28,015 nt of DNA from a virus: IMG/VR virus record IMGVR_UViG_3300010354_007616, positions 1 to 28,015 of that record. One strand, given 5' to 3'. The notes beneath the pieces are model-generated. The model ran no database searches. It was not told the origin of the DNA and saw only the letters and a list, made by a program, of their open reading frames with translations. The stretch's first letter is position 1. Every line of letters begins with the position of its first letter. The position numbers were made by a program, and so were the translations under genes. Shown here piece by piece: positions 8,563 through 17,367 of this stretch.

Positions 8563-11500
8563 ATGACTGAGACTGAACTCAAGGCAGCACTGCTATCGGC
8601 CTACCGAACCTACAACGGTAAGGATGAACAGTCCGTCCGCCAGGCGCTGTTCAGTATGTTCCGCTCCATGAGCGCGGGTCTGTTTGATGACATGCCTGAC
8701 GGAGAAGTGGTGGGCGGCGTGACCACCGATGCGGAGAGAACGCGGCTACAACAGAAACTTCGGTACGACCAGTTCTCCCTCACCCGGGAGGTCGCAGAAG
8801 CCTTTATTGACGAAGTCACGGAAGGCGCGTTCATCAACCTGGTCCGCAAAGTAGCGGGTCTCGACTCCACAGTCGTCACCTGCACCATGCTGGTGAACGT
8901 CGGCAACATCTCGATCTCTACCGAGAACGTCGACGGTATCGCCACGCCCGCCGCATGGGTACAGCAAAACTACGCCGCCAAGTCGGTCGTCACCCACACC
9001 GTAAACAACAAACTCCAAACCTGGTACGCGGTCCGCACCACCAGCACGGTTCCTGGGTCCGCCCCTACCCCCGCGCAAGAGGAGGCCGGCAAGTCAGCGG
9101 ATTGGGTGTCCCATGAGGTCAAGGCAATCCCCCGGACCGTCCGCTTCAAGTTGACGGGAACGCCCGCGCTGAACGACCAGATCCGCCTGACGATTGGAAA
9201 CCAGACCTACACCTACACGTACGCGGCGACGGACTCATCAGTCAACGACTTGGCCGCGGGTGTGACGGCTTTGGCGGTGGCGGACCCCAACTTCACGGTC
9301 ACCAATTCGACCGACGCGCTGAAGGGCCTGAACGCAGGGTTTGCGTCCGGTGTGTGGCAGACCGCCCTCACGTCGATGGGTATCTTGGCGTGGTCGAACG
9401 CGCAGGCCTACCCCATCAACTCGGTCGTCTTCCATAACGGACAGATCTGGACCAACAACCAGCAGACCGTCGCGGGTGAGGAGCCGGGCGTATCGAACAA
9501 GTGGATCCTGTCATCGTATGGTGTGGCGGGCGGTGATCTGGCCGGCAGCTACCCCAACCCCACCCTAGCCGTCATCACGGCCGCCACCACCAAGGGGACG
9601 GCCGACAAGACTCCGACCATCACGATCGATACGAAAGGCCGGGTCACCACACTGACGGAACAGTCGATCTCAATCACGCCGTCTCAAGCGGGCCTCGGTA
9701 ACGTCGACAACGTTCAGCAGATCCCCATGTCCTACTTGGACACGGACGGCACATTAGCGGCTAATAGCGACACCAAGGTGGCGACCCAAAAGGCCACCAA
9801 GACGTACGCCGACACCAAGATCCCGAAGTCACTGGCCACCCAGGCTGACCAATCCCTCTACTCCACCGCCGCCAACACGTGGGCCGCGTTCCCGTTTACG
9901 CTGCAGTGGCGCAACTTCGTCAGCACCACCAAGGCGGCGTGGGACGAGACCAACGGCATCCTAAAGTCCTTTGCCTTTCAGGTGGACACCGCACCCGCGG
10001 TCGCCCAGACCACCGGCATCGGTAAGTTGATCTGGAACGACACGTACGGCGCGATCGAGACGTTGCTGAAGGGCGGGAACGCAGACCTGTTGGTTGGACA
10101 GCAACTCTTCACGCGCGTCCGTAACGCACAGGGTGTCCAGATCACTAAGGGCCAGGCCGTATATCTGTTCGGAGCAACCGGGGTTCACAGTGAGGTCAAA
10201 CTCGCCAACGCCAACTCCGAGACCACGGCGGCACGTACCCTCGGCATCGTGGTGGAGACGATCAACAACAACAACGAAGGATTCGTCATTACCAATGGAA
10301 TCCTTCGGAACGTCAACACCGATCACCTAACTGAGGGGGCACTGGTGTGGCTGGATACGGTGGATGGGCAGACCACTTCCACCAGGCCTACTGCCCCTAA
10401 CCACGGCGTATTTCTTGGTATGTGCGTCCGCAAGCACCAGAACGTGGGCGTGCTGTACGTGACGGTAGTGAACGGACTGGAACTAAAGGAGCTGCACGAC
10501 GTCCTGATCAACGGGATTGACGCCGGCCACATCTTGATCTGGAACAACACCACCAAGGTGTGGGAAAACAAGGCGCAGTCAAACTTGTCGCTCACGTCCT
10601 CTCAGGTTGGTCTCGGCAACGTCACCAATGTGGCGCAACTCCCCCTCTCGTACCTCAGTACTGATGGAACGTTGGGCGACAACTCCGACACCAAAGTACC
10701 GTCCCAAAAGGCTGTCAAAACTTACGTCGATACGGCGGTAACGGGTCTGCTGGATTTCAAGGGTTCGACCGATTGCTCAGGCAACCCCAACTACCCAGCC
10801 GCCAGTAAGGGCGACGCCTATATCGTCAGCGTGGCCGGAAAGATTGGCGGTGCGGCAGGCGTGTCGGTGGACATCGGTGACGTGTACCTGGCGACCGCCG
10901 ACAATGCGGGAGGAACGCAGGCGGCTATAGGTGCCTCTTGGGCGGTCTTGGAGCACAATCTGGTTGGCGCTCTATTAGCAGCTAATAATCTCTCCGATCT
11001 GACCAACACGACAACTGCACGTGCGAATCTGGGCCTCGGCAACGTCGATAACGTGCAGCAACTGCCGATGTCGTATCTGGATACTGACGGGGCGTTGACC
11101 GCCAACCTAGACACCAAGGTGGCGAGTCAGAAGGCCACCAAAACGTACGCAGACACCAAGATCGCCAAAACCGGCGGCACAATGACCGGGAACTTGCTGG
11201 TGAGCGGCGCGAAAATCGGTGTCGGCACAGCATCTCCGGGCGTCGGCATCCATGTGGCCGGAACAACCACAACCGACATCATTCGATCGGACATCGGCTA
11301 CGACGTCAATCCAGTGCTCGCCCCAACAACACTGTCTGGCGTCGTGCTGGCTGTTGCTGGCAATGTGGACATCGGAAACCACCGATACTACGTGACGTTT
11401 GTCACCGCTCTGGGAGAAACCCAGTTCTACTTTGGCCCTGGTAACGTGGGTGTGTCGCTGACGACTTCTGCCGGCAATCAACAAGTTCGCTTGACGATCC

Positions 11501-13968
11501 CTGTATCAAGTGATTATCGCGTCACAAGTCGACGGGTCTATCGCTCAAAGGTTGGTGGCAATTATTGGGACGCCTACTTGGTAGCGACGATTGCCGACAA
11601 CGTGACAACCACCTACGACGACAACATTGCCGATTCTGCACTCGGCGCAACAACTCAATTTTTTCGCGAAAACACGACGGCCAAATATTTCACACAAAAT
11701 GGGATCGGGTTCCTGTTGGCATCCAACCAGAACACCGCCTTTGGCGTCGACACATTGAGTAACATCTACAACAACACGATTCTTGGAGCCGAAAACACTG
11801 TGTTTGGAAACAGTGCTGGCAAATCCATAACATCCGGAACCAAGAACGTGATCATTGGTCACAAAACTGGCCAATCTGTATCAACAGCAGCAGATACCAT
11901 TCTGATTGGGCACAGTGCTGCTTTTAATGGCAACCCCAATACCAGTATCTTTATGGGCCGAAACGTCGGCTACGCGAGTACGGCATCGGGTAACGTGTTT
12001 GTAGGTAACTACTCTGGTTCCAACAATACAACAGGCGGAAACAACACCTACCTAGGCAACAACACTGGCACAGCAACTACGACCGGCGGAAACAATACTT
12101 GCATCGGCGTGTATGCCGGGAACAATCTCAATACCGGCAGCTACAACATCATCATCGGCAACTGGATCCTGTCTCCCGCTGCGAACAGCGTCGGCATCCT
12201 AAACATCGGCAACACGATCTTTGGCACCGGCATGTTTTCTGGTTGGCCCCCATCGGCCACGCCAACAAACGGCTCGATCGCTATTGGCATCCAGACCCCG
12301 CTCGCTCGTTTGCACCTGCCCGGTGGAACAGCGACTGCGAGCACAGCGCCGCTCAAGTTTACGTCTGGCACGCTGATGACGAGCCCAGAGGCAGGGGCAA
12401 TCGAGTACGACGGAACCAATCTTTATTACACCGCTAGCACCACAAGAGAAACGCTGAACAACAAGGTGTCCAAAGCTGGCGACACGATGACCGGCAACTT
12501 GGTGCTGTCCAACAACTCGACTCTCGCGTTCACCCAAGGAGCGATCTACAACCTCACGCGAGGCATGCCTGGTGTGGTCGGGGACACCGTCGAGATCGGC
12601 AACATCACCAACACCAACTTCGCCGCCAACTGTGAATTGTGGTTCAACATCCACATCGGCGGATACGCGCAGTCCAAGCGATATTTCTTCCCGCTGTCCT
12701 ACAATGCCACAAACAATGTGTGGCAAAAGCTGTTGCCCATCTCCTCCACAGGTGCTTACTCGGGCGAGGATGCAGACGTCGAGATCAACGTATCTCTGTC
12801 TACGGCGTACCTGCGGATCCGTAGAACTTCAGTCGTGTCCTACCCCGTCACTGGGGCGGCTATTGACCTGATCCTGCTGATCAACGGGTCGTCCACCACC
12901 TTCACGGCCACTACAGGAACTGGTACAGGTGCGGCTGCGCCCACGGCGATCTACGCAGTGAAGGCTGAGGGCTTCTTGTCCGACTTTGTCGGTGTTGGTC
13001 TGACGTCGGTTCCGGCCACCAACCGCGCCAACATCATGTCGAATGTGTTGGTGACGGATCTCGGGTCCTACTCACTCAGCAGCTGGAACGGCACGGGGTT
13101 CAGAGTCCCGATCTACTCTTGCGTGACCACCACGAATGGAGGCAACACTCCTGTGGTGTCGCAACCCGCCTTGGTGCTGGGCCGTCAGGGAGTTGGCGGG
13201 CAGGCATACGGAAACTTTGCAGAGTTCAAGATCCGCCGGTGGGAGGCCAGCGGTGTCGCTGCACGTACGGGCTTAGATATCGCGTTAACGCACGGCAACG
13301 GCGATGCCGCCGGTACCAACATCATGACCCTGATATCCAGCGGCAACGTTGGTATCGGTCAGTTAACCCCCACTGCTGCACTTCATCTCAAAGCCGGTAC
13401 AGCCACGGTGAGTACCGCTCCTCTCAAATTCACGAGCGGCACGCTGCTCACGACCCCAGAAGCGGGTGCCGTTGAGTTCCTGACCGACAAGGCGTACCTG
13501 ACCATCACGACAGGCGCGGCGCGAAAGGAACTTACCCTCAACGATACGGCGCTGACGTCTGGTCAGGCGCCGTCCATCACGACCAACGGGCGTCTCACTA
13601 ATAGCAACAAATACGACATCTACGCGACCAGCACCACCAACGGAACCGCCAACAGCGCCGTGAACCTGACCATCGCGACCCTACCCAACAACGGGGACCT
13701 GCGGTTTGTCCGCATCACTGTCAAGGCGAAGTCCGCGGCGGCGCCGCCTGACGTGTTTGGTCGGACGCTCGACGCAATGTGGGGCAACGCTATGGGCACG
13801 TTGAGTCAGGTGGGGGCCGATAGTCTCGGCACCGCCATTACGATGGGAAACTTGGCCGCCGCCACCATCGCCACGTCGGCAAGCGGAACAACTCTCAGGG
13901 TAACCTGTACGGACGTAACGGGGTGCGGTGCCACCGTGACGTGGGAAGTTTTTGGAGAATACTACTAG
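8563..13968 (+). CDS. Giant mosaic tail fibre / receptor-binding protein, 1801 aa
   Basis: Host-recognition fibre assembled from modules common in phage tail proteins. In order: an N-terminal attachment region (1-120); two aromatic segments resembling CBM5/12-type carbohydrate-binding modules (about 128-185 and 273-318, the latter with W277 and W314); a GGDLAGSYPNPT linker; three copies of a GLGNV-to-TYxDTK spacer (371-420, 677-726, 817-867); a beta domain (about 513-675); a DFKGSTDCSGNPNYPAA module (from about 729); two MTGNL motifs (874, 1309); an Fn3-like part (about 911-1030); a Gly/Asn-rich repeat array (1070-1223); and two copies of an LHL-to-APLKFTSG unit. No S74 intramolecular chaperone is recognised at the C-terminus. 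The ATG at 8563 has AGGTGG four bases upstream. A stretch around 11640-12180 is visibly richer in A/T than its surroundings, suggesting a separately acquired module. Confidence 0.88.
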   Translation: MTETELKAALLSAYRTYNGKDEQSVRQALFSMFRSMSAGLFDDMPDGEVVGGVTTDAERTRLQQKLRYDQFSLTREVAEAFIDEVTEGAFINLVRKVAGLDSTVVTCTMLVNVGNISISTENVDGIATPAAWVQQNYAAKSVVTHTVNNKLQTWYAVRTTSTVPGSAPTPAQEEAGKSADWVSHEVKAIPRTVRFKLTGTPALNDQIRLTIGNQTYTYTYAATDSSVNDLAAGVTALAVADPNFTVTNSTDALKGLNAGFASGVWQTALTSMGILAWSNAQAYPINSVVFHNGQIWTNNQQTVAGEEPGVSNKWILSSYGVAGGDLAGSYPNPTLAVITAATTKGTADKTPTITIDTKGRVTTLTEQSISITPSQAGLGNVDNVQQIPMSYLDTDGTLAANSDTKVATQKATKTYADTKIPKSLATQADQSLYSTAANTWAAFPFTLQWRNFVSTTKAAWDETNGILKSFAFQVDTAPAVAQTTGIGKLIWNDTYGAIETLLKGGNADLLVGQQLFTRVRNAQGVQITKGQAVYLFGATGVHSEVKLANANSETTAARTLGIVVETINNNNEGFVITNGILRNVNTDHLTEGALVWLDTVDGQTTSTRPTAPNHGVFLGMCVRKHQNVGVLYVTVVNGLELKELHDVLINGIDAGHILIWNNTTKVWENKAQSNLSLTSSQVGLGNVTNVAQLPLSYLSTDGTLGDNSDTKVPSQKAVKTYVDTAVTGLLDFKGSTDCSGNPNYPAASKGDAYIVSVAGKIGGAAGVSVDIGDVYLATADNAGGTQAAIGASWAVLEHNLVGALLAANNLSDLTNTTTARANLGLGNVDNVQQLPMSYLDTDGALTANLDTKVASQKATKTYADTKIAKTGGTMTGNLLVSGAKIGVGTASPGVGIHVAGTTTTDIIRSDIGYDVNPVLAPTTLSGVVLAVAGNVDIGNHRYYVTFVTALGETQFYFGPGNVGVSLTTSAGNQQVRLTIPVSSDYRVTSRRVYRSKVGGNYWDAYLVATIADNVTTTYDDNIADSALGATTQFFRENTTAKYFTQNGIGFLLASNQNTAFGVDTLSNIYNNTILGAENTVFGNSAGKSITSGTKNVIIGHKTGQSVSTAADTILIGHSAAFNGNPNTSIFMGRNVGYASTASGNVFVGNYSGSNNTTGGNNTYLGNNTGTATTTGGNNTCIGVYAGNNLNTGSYNIIIGNWILSPAANSVGILNIGNTIFGTGMFSGWPPSATPTNGSIAIGIQTPLARLHLPGGTATASTAPLKFTSGTLMTSPEAGAIEYDGTNLYYTASTTRETLNNKVSKAGDTMTGNLVLSNNSTLAFTQGAIYNLTRGMPGVVGDTVEIGNITNTNFAANCELWFNIHIGGYAQSKRYFFPLSYNATNNVWQKLLPISSTGAYSGEDADVEINVSLSTAYLRIRRTSVVSYPVTGAAIDLILLINGSSTTFTATTGTGTGAAAPTAIYAVKAEGFLSDFVGVGLTSVPATNRANIMSNVLVTDLGSYSLSSWNGTGFRVPIYSCVTTTNGGNTPVVSQPALVLGRQGVGGQAYGNFAEFKIRRWEASGVAARTGLDIALTHGNGDAAGTNIMTLISSGNVGIGQLTPTAALHLKAGTATVSTAPLKFTSGTLLTTPEAGAVEFLTDKAYLTITTGAARKELTLNDTALTSGQAPSITTNGRLTNSNKYDIYATSTTNGTANSAVNLTIATLPNNGDLRFVRITVKAKSAAAPPDVFGRTLDAMWGNAMGTLSQVGADSLGTAITMGNLAAATIATSASGTTLRVTCTDVTGCGATVTWEVFGEYY
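9673..9822 (+). repeat. Tail-fibre spacer repeat, copy 1
   Basis: Encodes residues 371-420 of the fibre (ITPSQAGLGNVDNVQQ, then MSYLDTDGTLAANSDTKV, then KTYADTKI). It is similar in both protein and DNA to copy 3. Such units are common as shaft spacers in phage fibres and can serve as sites for homologous exchange. Confidence 0.85.
10591..10740 (+). repeat. Tail-fibre spacer repeat, copy 2
   Basis: Encodes residues 677-726 (LTSSQVGLGNVTNVAQ, LSYLSTDGTLGDNSDTKV, KTYVDTAV). It is the most diverged of the three copies, but the GLGNV, YL-TDG and DTKV-x-x-QKA-KTY anchors are all kept. Confidence 0.82.
11011..11163 (+). repeat. Tail-fibre spacer repeat, copy 3
   Basis: Encodes residues 817-867. 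From GLGNVDNVQQ to KTYADTKI it is nearly identical to copy 1 in protein and similar in DNA, suggesting a relatively recent duplication or gene conversion. It is followed at once by the first TGGTMTGNL motif. Confidence 0.85.
11770..12231 (+). repeat. Degenerate Gly/Asn-rich repeat array in the tail fibre
   Basis: Encodes residues 1070-1223, a run of short units of the form N-T-x-x-G-x-x-A/S-G-x-x-x-T-T-G-x-N (for example NTVFGNSAGKS, NVIIGHKTGQS, NTYLGNNTGTATTTGGNN). Similar arrays occur in phage tail proteins and trimeric adhesin heads, where they build a trimeric beta-roll. The coding DNA here is richer in A/T than the rest of the gene. Confidence 0.75.
12304..12414 (+). repeat. LHL / APLKFTSG fibre module, copy 1
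   Basis: Encodes residues 1248-1284: ARLHLPGGTATASTAPLKF followed by TSGTLMTSPEAGAIEYDG. A near-identical unit occurs about 1.07 kb downstream in the same gene. This unit is widespread in phage fibre proteins. Confidence 0.82.
13375..13485 (+). repeat. LHL / APLKFTSG fibre module, copy 2
   Basis: Encodes residues 1605-1641: AALHLKAGTATVSTAPLKF followed by TSGTLLTTPEAGAVEF. It pairs with the copy at 12304-12414. Both follow a G-IG-TP-type motif, so the duplicated unit probably includes that lead-in. Confidence 0.82.
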
Positions 13969-13977
13969 GAGGATCTG

Positions 13978-14172
13978 ATGGAAGTATCGATCGTCATTAA
14001 GCTGCCCGACGGATCGACCAAGACGGTCGACCTCATCAACGTCAACATCAGCACCTCATGGGGTAACGGGCATCTGGCGATGCCTCACGATCCCGGCGCC
14101 TCGCCGGTGTTGGTCGGAACCCTCAATCTCAGCGGGACCATCAAGGACACCTCCGTCCTAGGATCCATCTGA
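13978..14172 (+). CDS. Small beta-rich protein of unknown function, 64 aa
   Basis: Not recognised. The product is 64 residues, with alternating hydrophobic residues at the start (MEVSIVIKLPDGSTKTVDL) that suggest a small beta sheet, and it lacks cysteines. The start is secure: AGGAGG at 13967-13972 overlaps the tail-fibre stop codon and stands five bases before the ATG, so translation is probably coupled to the fibre. Its place directly behind the fibre suggests a fibre-associated role such as an assembly helper or capping protein, by position only. It is the last gene before a short non-coding gap with a candidate promoter. Confidence 0.75.
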   Translation: MEVSIVIKLPDGSTKTVDLINVNISTSWGNGHLAMPHDPGASPVLVGTLNLSGTIKDTSVLGSI

Positions 14173-14184
14173 TCTGACCACCTG

Positions 14185-14213
14185 TTTCAACGCCGCCTGG
14201 CGACTGATAAGAT
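14185..14213 (+). promoter_or_regulatory. Candidate promoter for the 14247-22741 gene run
   Basis: TTTCAA (14185-14190) and TAAGAT (14208-14213) are separated by 17 bases, the usual spacing for a sigma-70/sigma-A type promoter. The hexamers match consensus at three and four of six positions, so this is weak on its own. It lies in one of only two same-strand gaps of more than 70 bases, and the other gap carries the same TTTCAA at nearly the same distance from a TAnnAT element. Confidence 0.35.
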
Positions 14214-14233
14214 GACGCGAGGGCGTGATCTCT

Positions 14234-14246
14234 ATTACGAGGTAAT
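14234..14246. repeat. Small inverted repeat ATTAC-GAG-GTAAT at a gene start
   Basis: Five-base arms ATTAC and GTAAT flank a three-base centre and end immediately before the ATG at 14247. The structure overlaps the GAGG ribosome binding site (14239-14242). In RNA it could fold into a small hairpin hiding that site; in DNA it could be a protein-binding palindrome. The same arms with a different centre occur at 24613-24625. Confidence 0.5.
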
Positions 14247-16199
14247 ATGATGCAGCTGGTCCGTAAAATCGAGGGTCCGAAGTTCGAGAAGGTGGCGGCC
14301 AAGTTCTTGCTGAGCGAGAACCCGTCGACCTACGCGAGTGAGCTGCTGGCCCACCTGTACAAGCAGCACCCCTACCTGGGCCAATACCAGGTCAACCTCT
14401 CGATTGAGGGCCAAGACGACAGCCTCGGCTACATGTACGGGCTCTTTACGGTGCAGCCCGCAACTGAAGAGCAGACCCCCATGTCCCCGGGAATGATGAG
14501 CCAGGCTGGGCAGGCCAAGCCCGTAGTCCTCCGCATCCCCGTCATCGTCGACAATAAGAAGGCCCACTCCTTCGACGTGTTCATCTCGCCTGGTGGCGCG
14601 TTCATGCCGCTGAGTGAGACACGTGTTGCTGCTGCGCTGTTTCAGGCCAGCCCCTACGGAAAGGCCGAGGTGTCGGAGCAAAAGCTCACGGCCGACGATC
14701 AGATGCAGGACTACCGTACGGACGCGGGCCCCGGTACTGAGATGGGCCGCGCCTTCTACATGAGCAAGATGTCCAGCGTGCTCGACAAGATGGCGTCACA
14801 CATCGACCAAGACGTTGCACAGAACTACCTGGAGCAGCTTTCACGGGATCACCACCTGGTGTCCGCCATCAAACTGAACCCCCAGTTTGCTGACGCGGTC
14901 CTCAAGATCGACCAGGCCTCGATGCAAAAGACCGCTGCGGCGGAAGGACAGGATTGGGACATCGACGTGGCCGTCTACAGCAAGGCGCCGGGCGGTTACG
15001 ACGTCCTGTGTGGGTCCTATGACGGGCAGGTCCACCTCACCAAGATCAGCAACGCAAAGGCGGAGTCCCTGCCACTCGATGTTCGACAGACAGTTTTGAA
15101 CAAGGGTGCGGACATGGTGGTGGCCCACGACCACCAGCCCCTCGAAGAGGTGGAGAAGACGGCTTCGCTCAGACACGCCGATGAAACCGGTGTCTACTCG
15201 GTCATGAACAAGGCGGGTTCCGCGCAGAGAGCCGTAGTGATCAAAGAGGTGATGCGGCTCAACGGGGAGCTATCTGATGGTGTGCTGGTGATCGGGCCAG
15301 CCGGAACTTCTCTTCAGGAGAAGGTTGCGGGGGTCAGGTGCGGGGACGTCGACCTAGCGTCGATCAATGGGGCGACTCCTCGTGGGGAGGGTGTGTTCGT
15401 GACGTCCAAGGGCGTGATCGAGCCCATCAAGATCGCCAGCATCATCACGCAGCGGGATGATGTTACCTACCTGTATGAGCACCCGTTCTACGGGATGGGG
15501 CAGCTTAAACTGGCGAATGTCCGGTACCCCGTGCACATCAGCGGGAACGACTACCTGTTTCCCAAGGATGCGAAGTTCGTCCCCACCACCCCGGGGCTCG
15601 GCTACGCGGACGACCTGACGACTGTCGACAAGGTGGCGAGTCGGCGGGACCTGATCAATCAGGTTCAGCTCCTGTCCGATGGGTCGGAGTTCACGTTCCG
15701 TGGCTCCCCTATGGGAGCCCACAAGATTGAGAATGTCAAAGAGGCGCAGGCACTTTTGACACTTGGCCTTCTGGGTGACTCCGCCGTGTCTGCGATGGAC
15801 AAGCTGGCCAAGGCCAAGAAAAAGGGCGCGGTCATGTTCGTGGCGGCGAGGCACTACGGAAAGTCGGACAAAGTCAAGAAGGCGTCGGCCGAGCCGGTTG
15901 ACGTGAGCGGGATTCGCGTGGATCTTACCAAGGAGGCGGCCGCTCTGTCGGGGTCCGACACGGTGGATTCGGTCCTGTCACTCAACTTCATTACCCCGGA
16001 GAACATCCAGGGGTACATTGACTGCCTGCCCGAGTACGAGACTGCGGTGCGTAAGTTGGCCGAATTGTTGATCGGTGTCCGCCTCGGTCTGGCGGACGTG
16101 CCAGAGTCGGCGGTATCGTCGGCTCTCCAGGGCATGGAGCGCGCGATCATCGGCCTGAAGAAACTGCAGATCAGGGTGGGGCTGGAGAATCGTGCGTGA
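14247..16199 (+). CDS. Large virion-type protein of unknown function, 650 aa
   Basis: Not recognised as a named family. It is the first gene of a long coupled run with morphogenesis-like genes, so a structural role is likely by position. The sequence is soluble, mixed alpha/beta, with no clear membrane segment, signal peptide or enzyme motif. The second half contains a beta-rich region (about residues 330-450). It is notable for repeated short K-[TVML]-A motifs (near residues 15, 180, 230, 310, 470 and 520), more than expected for its length by eye; they could mark processing sites. Two adjacent ATG codons (14247 and 14250) are both possible: GAGG ends four or seven bases upstream. The stop codon overlaps the next start as GTGA. 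Confidence 0.85.
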   Translation: MMQLVRKIEGPKFEKVAAKFLLSENPSTYASELLAHLYKQHPYLGQYQVNLSIEGQDDSLGYMYGLFTVQPATEEQTPMSPGMMSQAGQAKPVVLRIPVIVDNKKAHSFDVFISPGGAFMPLSETRVAAALFQASPYGKAEVSEQKLTADDQMQDYRTDAGPGTEMGRAFYMSKMSSVLDKMASHIDQDVAQNYLEQLSRDHHLVSAIKLNPQFADAVLKIDQASMQKTAAAEGQDWDIDVAVYSKAPGGYDVLCGSYDGQVHLTKISNAKAESLPLDVRQTVLNKGADMVVAHDHQPLEEVEKTASLRHADETGVYSVMNKAGSAQRAVVIKEVMRLNGELSDGVLVIGPAGTSLQEKVAGVRCGDVDLASINGATPRGEGVFVTSKGVIEPIKIASIITQRDDVTYLYEHPFYGMGQLKLANVRYPVHISGNDYLFPKDAKFVPTTPGLGYADDLTTVDKVASRRDLINQVQLLSDGSEFTFRGSPMGAHKIENVKEAQALLTLGLLGDSAVSAMDKLAKAKKKGAVMFVAARHYGKSDKVKKASAEPVDVSGIRVDLTKEAAALSGSDTVDSVLSLNFITPENIQGYIDCLPEYETAVRKLAELLIGVRLGLADVPESAVSSALQGMERAIIGLKKLQIRVGLENRA

Positions 16200-16999
16200 A
16201 CCATCAGCCACATGAGTACTGGCTCAAGTACATGCTCCTGTTTTCGGGAGCGACCTTGGACCAGATCGTGGCGACGGCTCAGCTCTACCAGATGGTGCCT
16301 CCTACTCTTGCGTATCTGCGGGCACTGAGGGACCAGCTAGAAGAAACGAAGCCGTCCCCATTCCGCATGACCAGCGGCGCGACGCGTGCGTGGGTCAGGC
16401 GTCAGCGCGTCATGTCGATGGTTAACAACGACCCCGCGGCCGTGGAGGCGCGGACTCTATTATCCGATAATAAACTTCGTCCGATCCTAGAAACCTTGTT
16501 GATGACGGACATCGACCTCAACAAGATGGTGACGCACATCCACAACATCACTGGCCGCGCCGTTTCCAAAGAAGTGGTCGACAAGTACCGGCACTACTTC
16601 TGGAACCGCGACATCATGTCGATGGCGGATTGGTCCGCATACCTGGAGGACTATCCGGGCGGCAAAGATCTGATGTCCTGTCGGAAGCAGGGCGAGGAGT
16701 TCGCGCTGTGGAAGTTGGGGCACCGTGTCGAGCTGTCCAAGCAAGAGATCCTACAGACCATCATGCACGAGTCAGCCATGCGGTTTGTAGAACTCAACAG
16801 CTTCCACAACGGTATGAAGACCGCGATGGCGGCCAAGTTTTGGGCCGACAATGTATTCAGATCAGTCGAGGCGCTTGACCGGACCGGAGATTCTGTCAAA
16901 CAGGTGGTCGACAATCTTCGAGAGGTCGCCATCAAGCTGGGCAGGCGAGACATCTCGAGCGTGGAGCACGTCCGCAAACAACCGAAGGATAAGTCATGA
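16196..16999 (+). CDS. Unknown alpha-helical phage protein, 267 aa
   Basis: Not recognised. The sequence is strongly helical and rich in aromatic and charged residues, for example KYRHYFWNRDIMSMADWSAY at about residues 140-160, with no transmembrane segment. An N-terminal helical segment (about 18-50) could be a DNA-binding or protein-interaction module but lacks a clear helix-turn-helix signature. The start is a GTG overlapping the previous stop (GTGA), with GGAG about eight bases upstream; no in-frame ATG lies nearer than residue 12. The 3' end overlaps the next gene as ATGA. Such overlaps indicate translational coupling, so it is probably made in step with the 650- and 123-residue proteins. 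Confidence 0.82.
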   Translation: MNHQPHEYWLKYMLLFSGATLDQIVATAQLYQMVPPTLAYLRALRDQLEETKPSPFRMTSGATRAWVRRQRVMSMVNNDPAAVEARTLLSDNKLRPILETLLMTDIDLNKMVTHIHNITGRAVSKEVVDKYRHYFWNRDIMSMADWSAYLEDYPGGKDLMSCRKQGEEFALWKLGHRVELSKQEILQTIMHESAMRFVELNSFHNGMKTAMAAKFWADNVFRSVEALDRTGDSVKQVVDNLREVAIKLGRRDISSVEHVRKQPKDKS

Positions 17000-17367
17000 C
17001 AACAGCAGATTTTATGAAGGCGTTCGAGTCGGCAGCCGAGCAGTTCAATTCTGGGGCCATCATCATGGCGCCACCGCCACAGTTCGTGTTGTCGTCCACG
17101 AAGATTGACGGAGTTCGATCAGAGTACTGCTTGGGGGACTCTCACATCAAGTACCACTTCTGGCCAGACCCTGCGTTTCCGGAGAACTTCCAGGAAAGGC
17201 TTGCGTCGGCGTTCAAGCCCTTCCCTCCCAATACCGTCGTGATTGAGTACGTTCCAGAGGTCGATAGCTGGTACACTCACGTGCAGGATCTGCCGCTCGG
17301 GGCCAGTCCCGAGTTGGCGGAACAGCTTCTTAAAAAGGCGTCTGCGGCGGTTCGGGATGGCAGATAA
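16996..17367 (+). CDS. Small acidic phage protein of unknown function, 123 aa
   Basis: Not recognised. It is compact and mixed alpha/beta, with conspicuous aromatic residues in the middle (KYHFWPDPAFPENF, then VVIEYVPEVDSWY) and a helical C-terminus containing LLKKASAAV, one of the K-x-A type motifs common in this region. Its ATG overlaps the preceding stop as ATGA, and AAGGA stands about six bases upstream. The 3' end overlaps the next gene by 11 bases. Size and position would suit a tail-completion or head-tail joining protein, but nothing specific supports that. Confidence 0.82.
   Translation: MTTADFMKAFESAAEQFNSGAIIMAPPPQFVLSSTKIDGVRSEYCLGDSHIKYHFWPDPAFPENFQERLASAFKPFPPNTVVIEYVPEVDSWYTHVQDLPLGASPELAEQLLKKASAAVRDGR

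Noticed and set aside
11770-12231. CRISPR-like or tandem DNA repeat
   Set aside because: The repetition is in the protein pattern only; the DNA units are degenerate, vary in length and lie in frame in the fibre gene.
13480-13968. S74-type intramolecular chaperone at the end of the tail fibre
   Set aside because: No recognisable catalytic Ser/Lys motif or chaperone sequence; the end is a compact beta-rich domain.
14191-14202. CGCC-GCCT-GGCG as a possible terminator after the 64-aa gene
   Set aside because: The stem is only four bases, has no T-run and lies within the spacer of a candidate promoter.
17243-17356. Upstream GTG start for the glycine-rich 278-aa protein
   Set aside because: It would overlap the 123-aa gene by more than 120 bases and add a basic, Ser/Arg-rich segment typical of out-of-frame reading.
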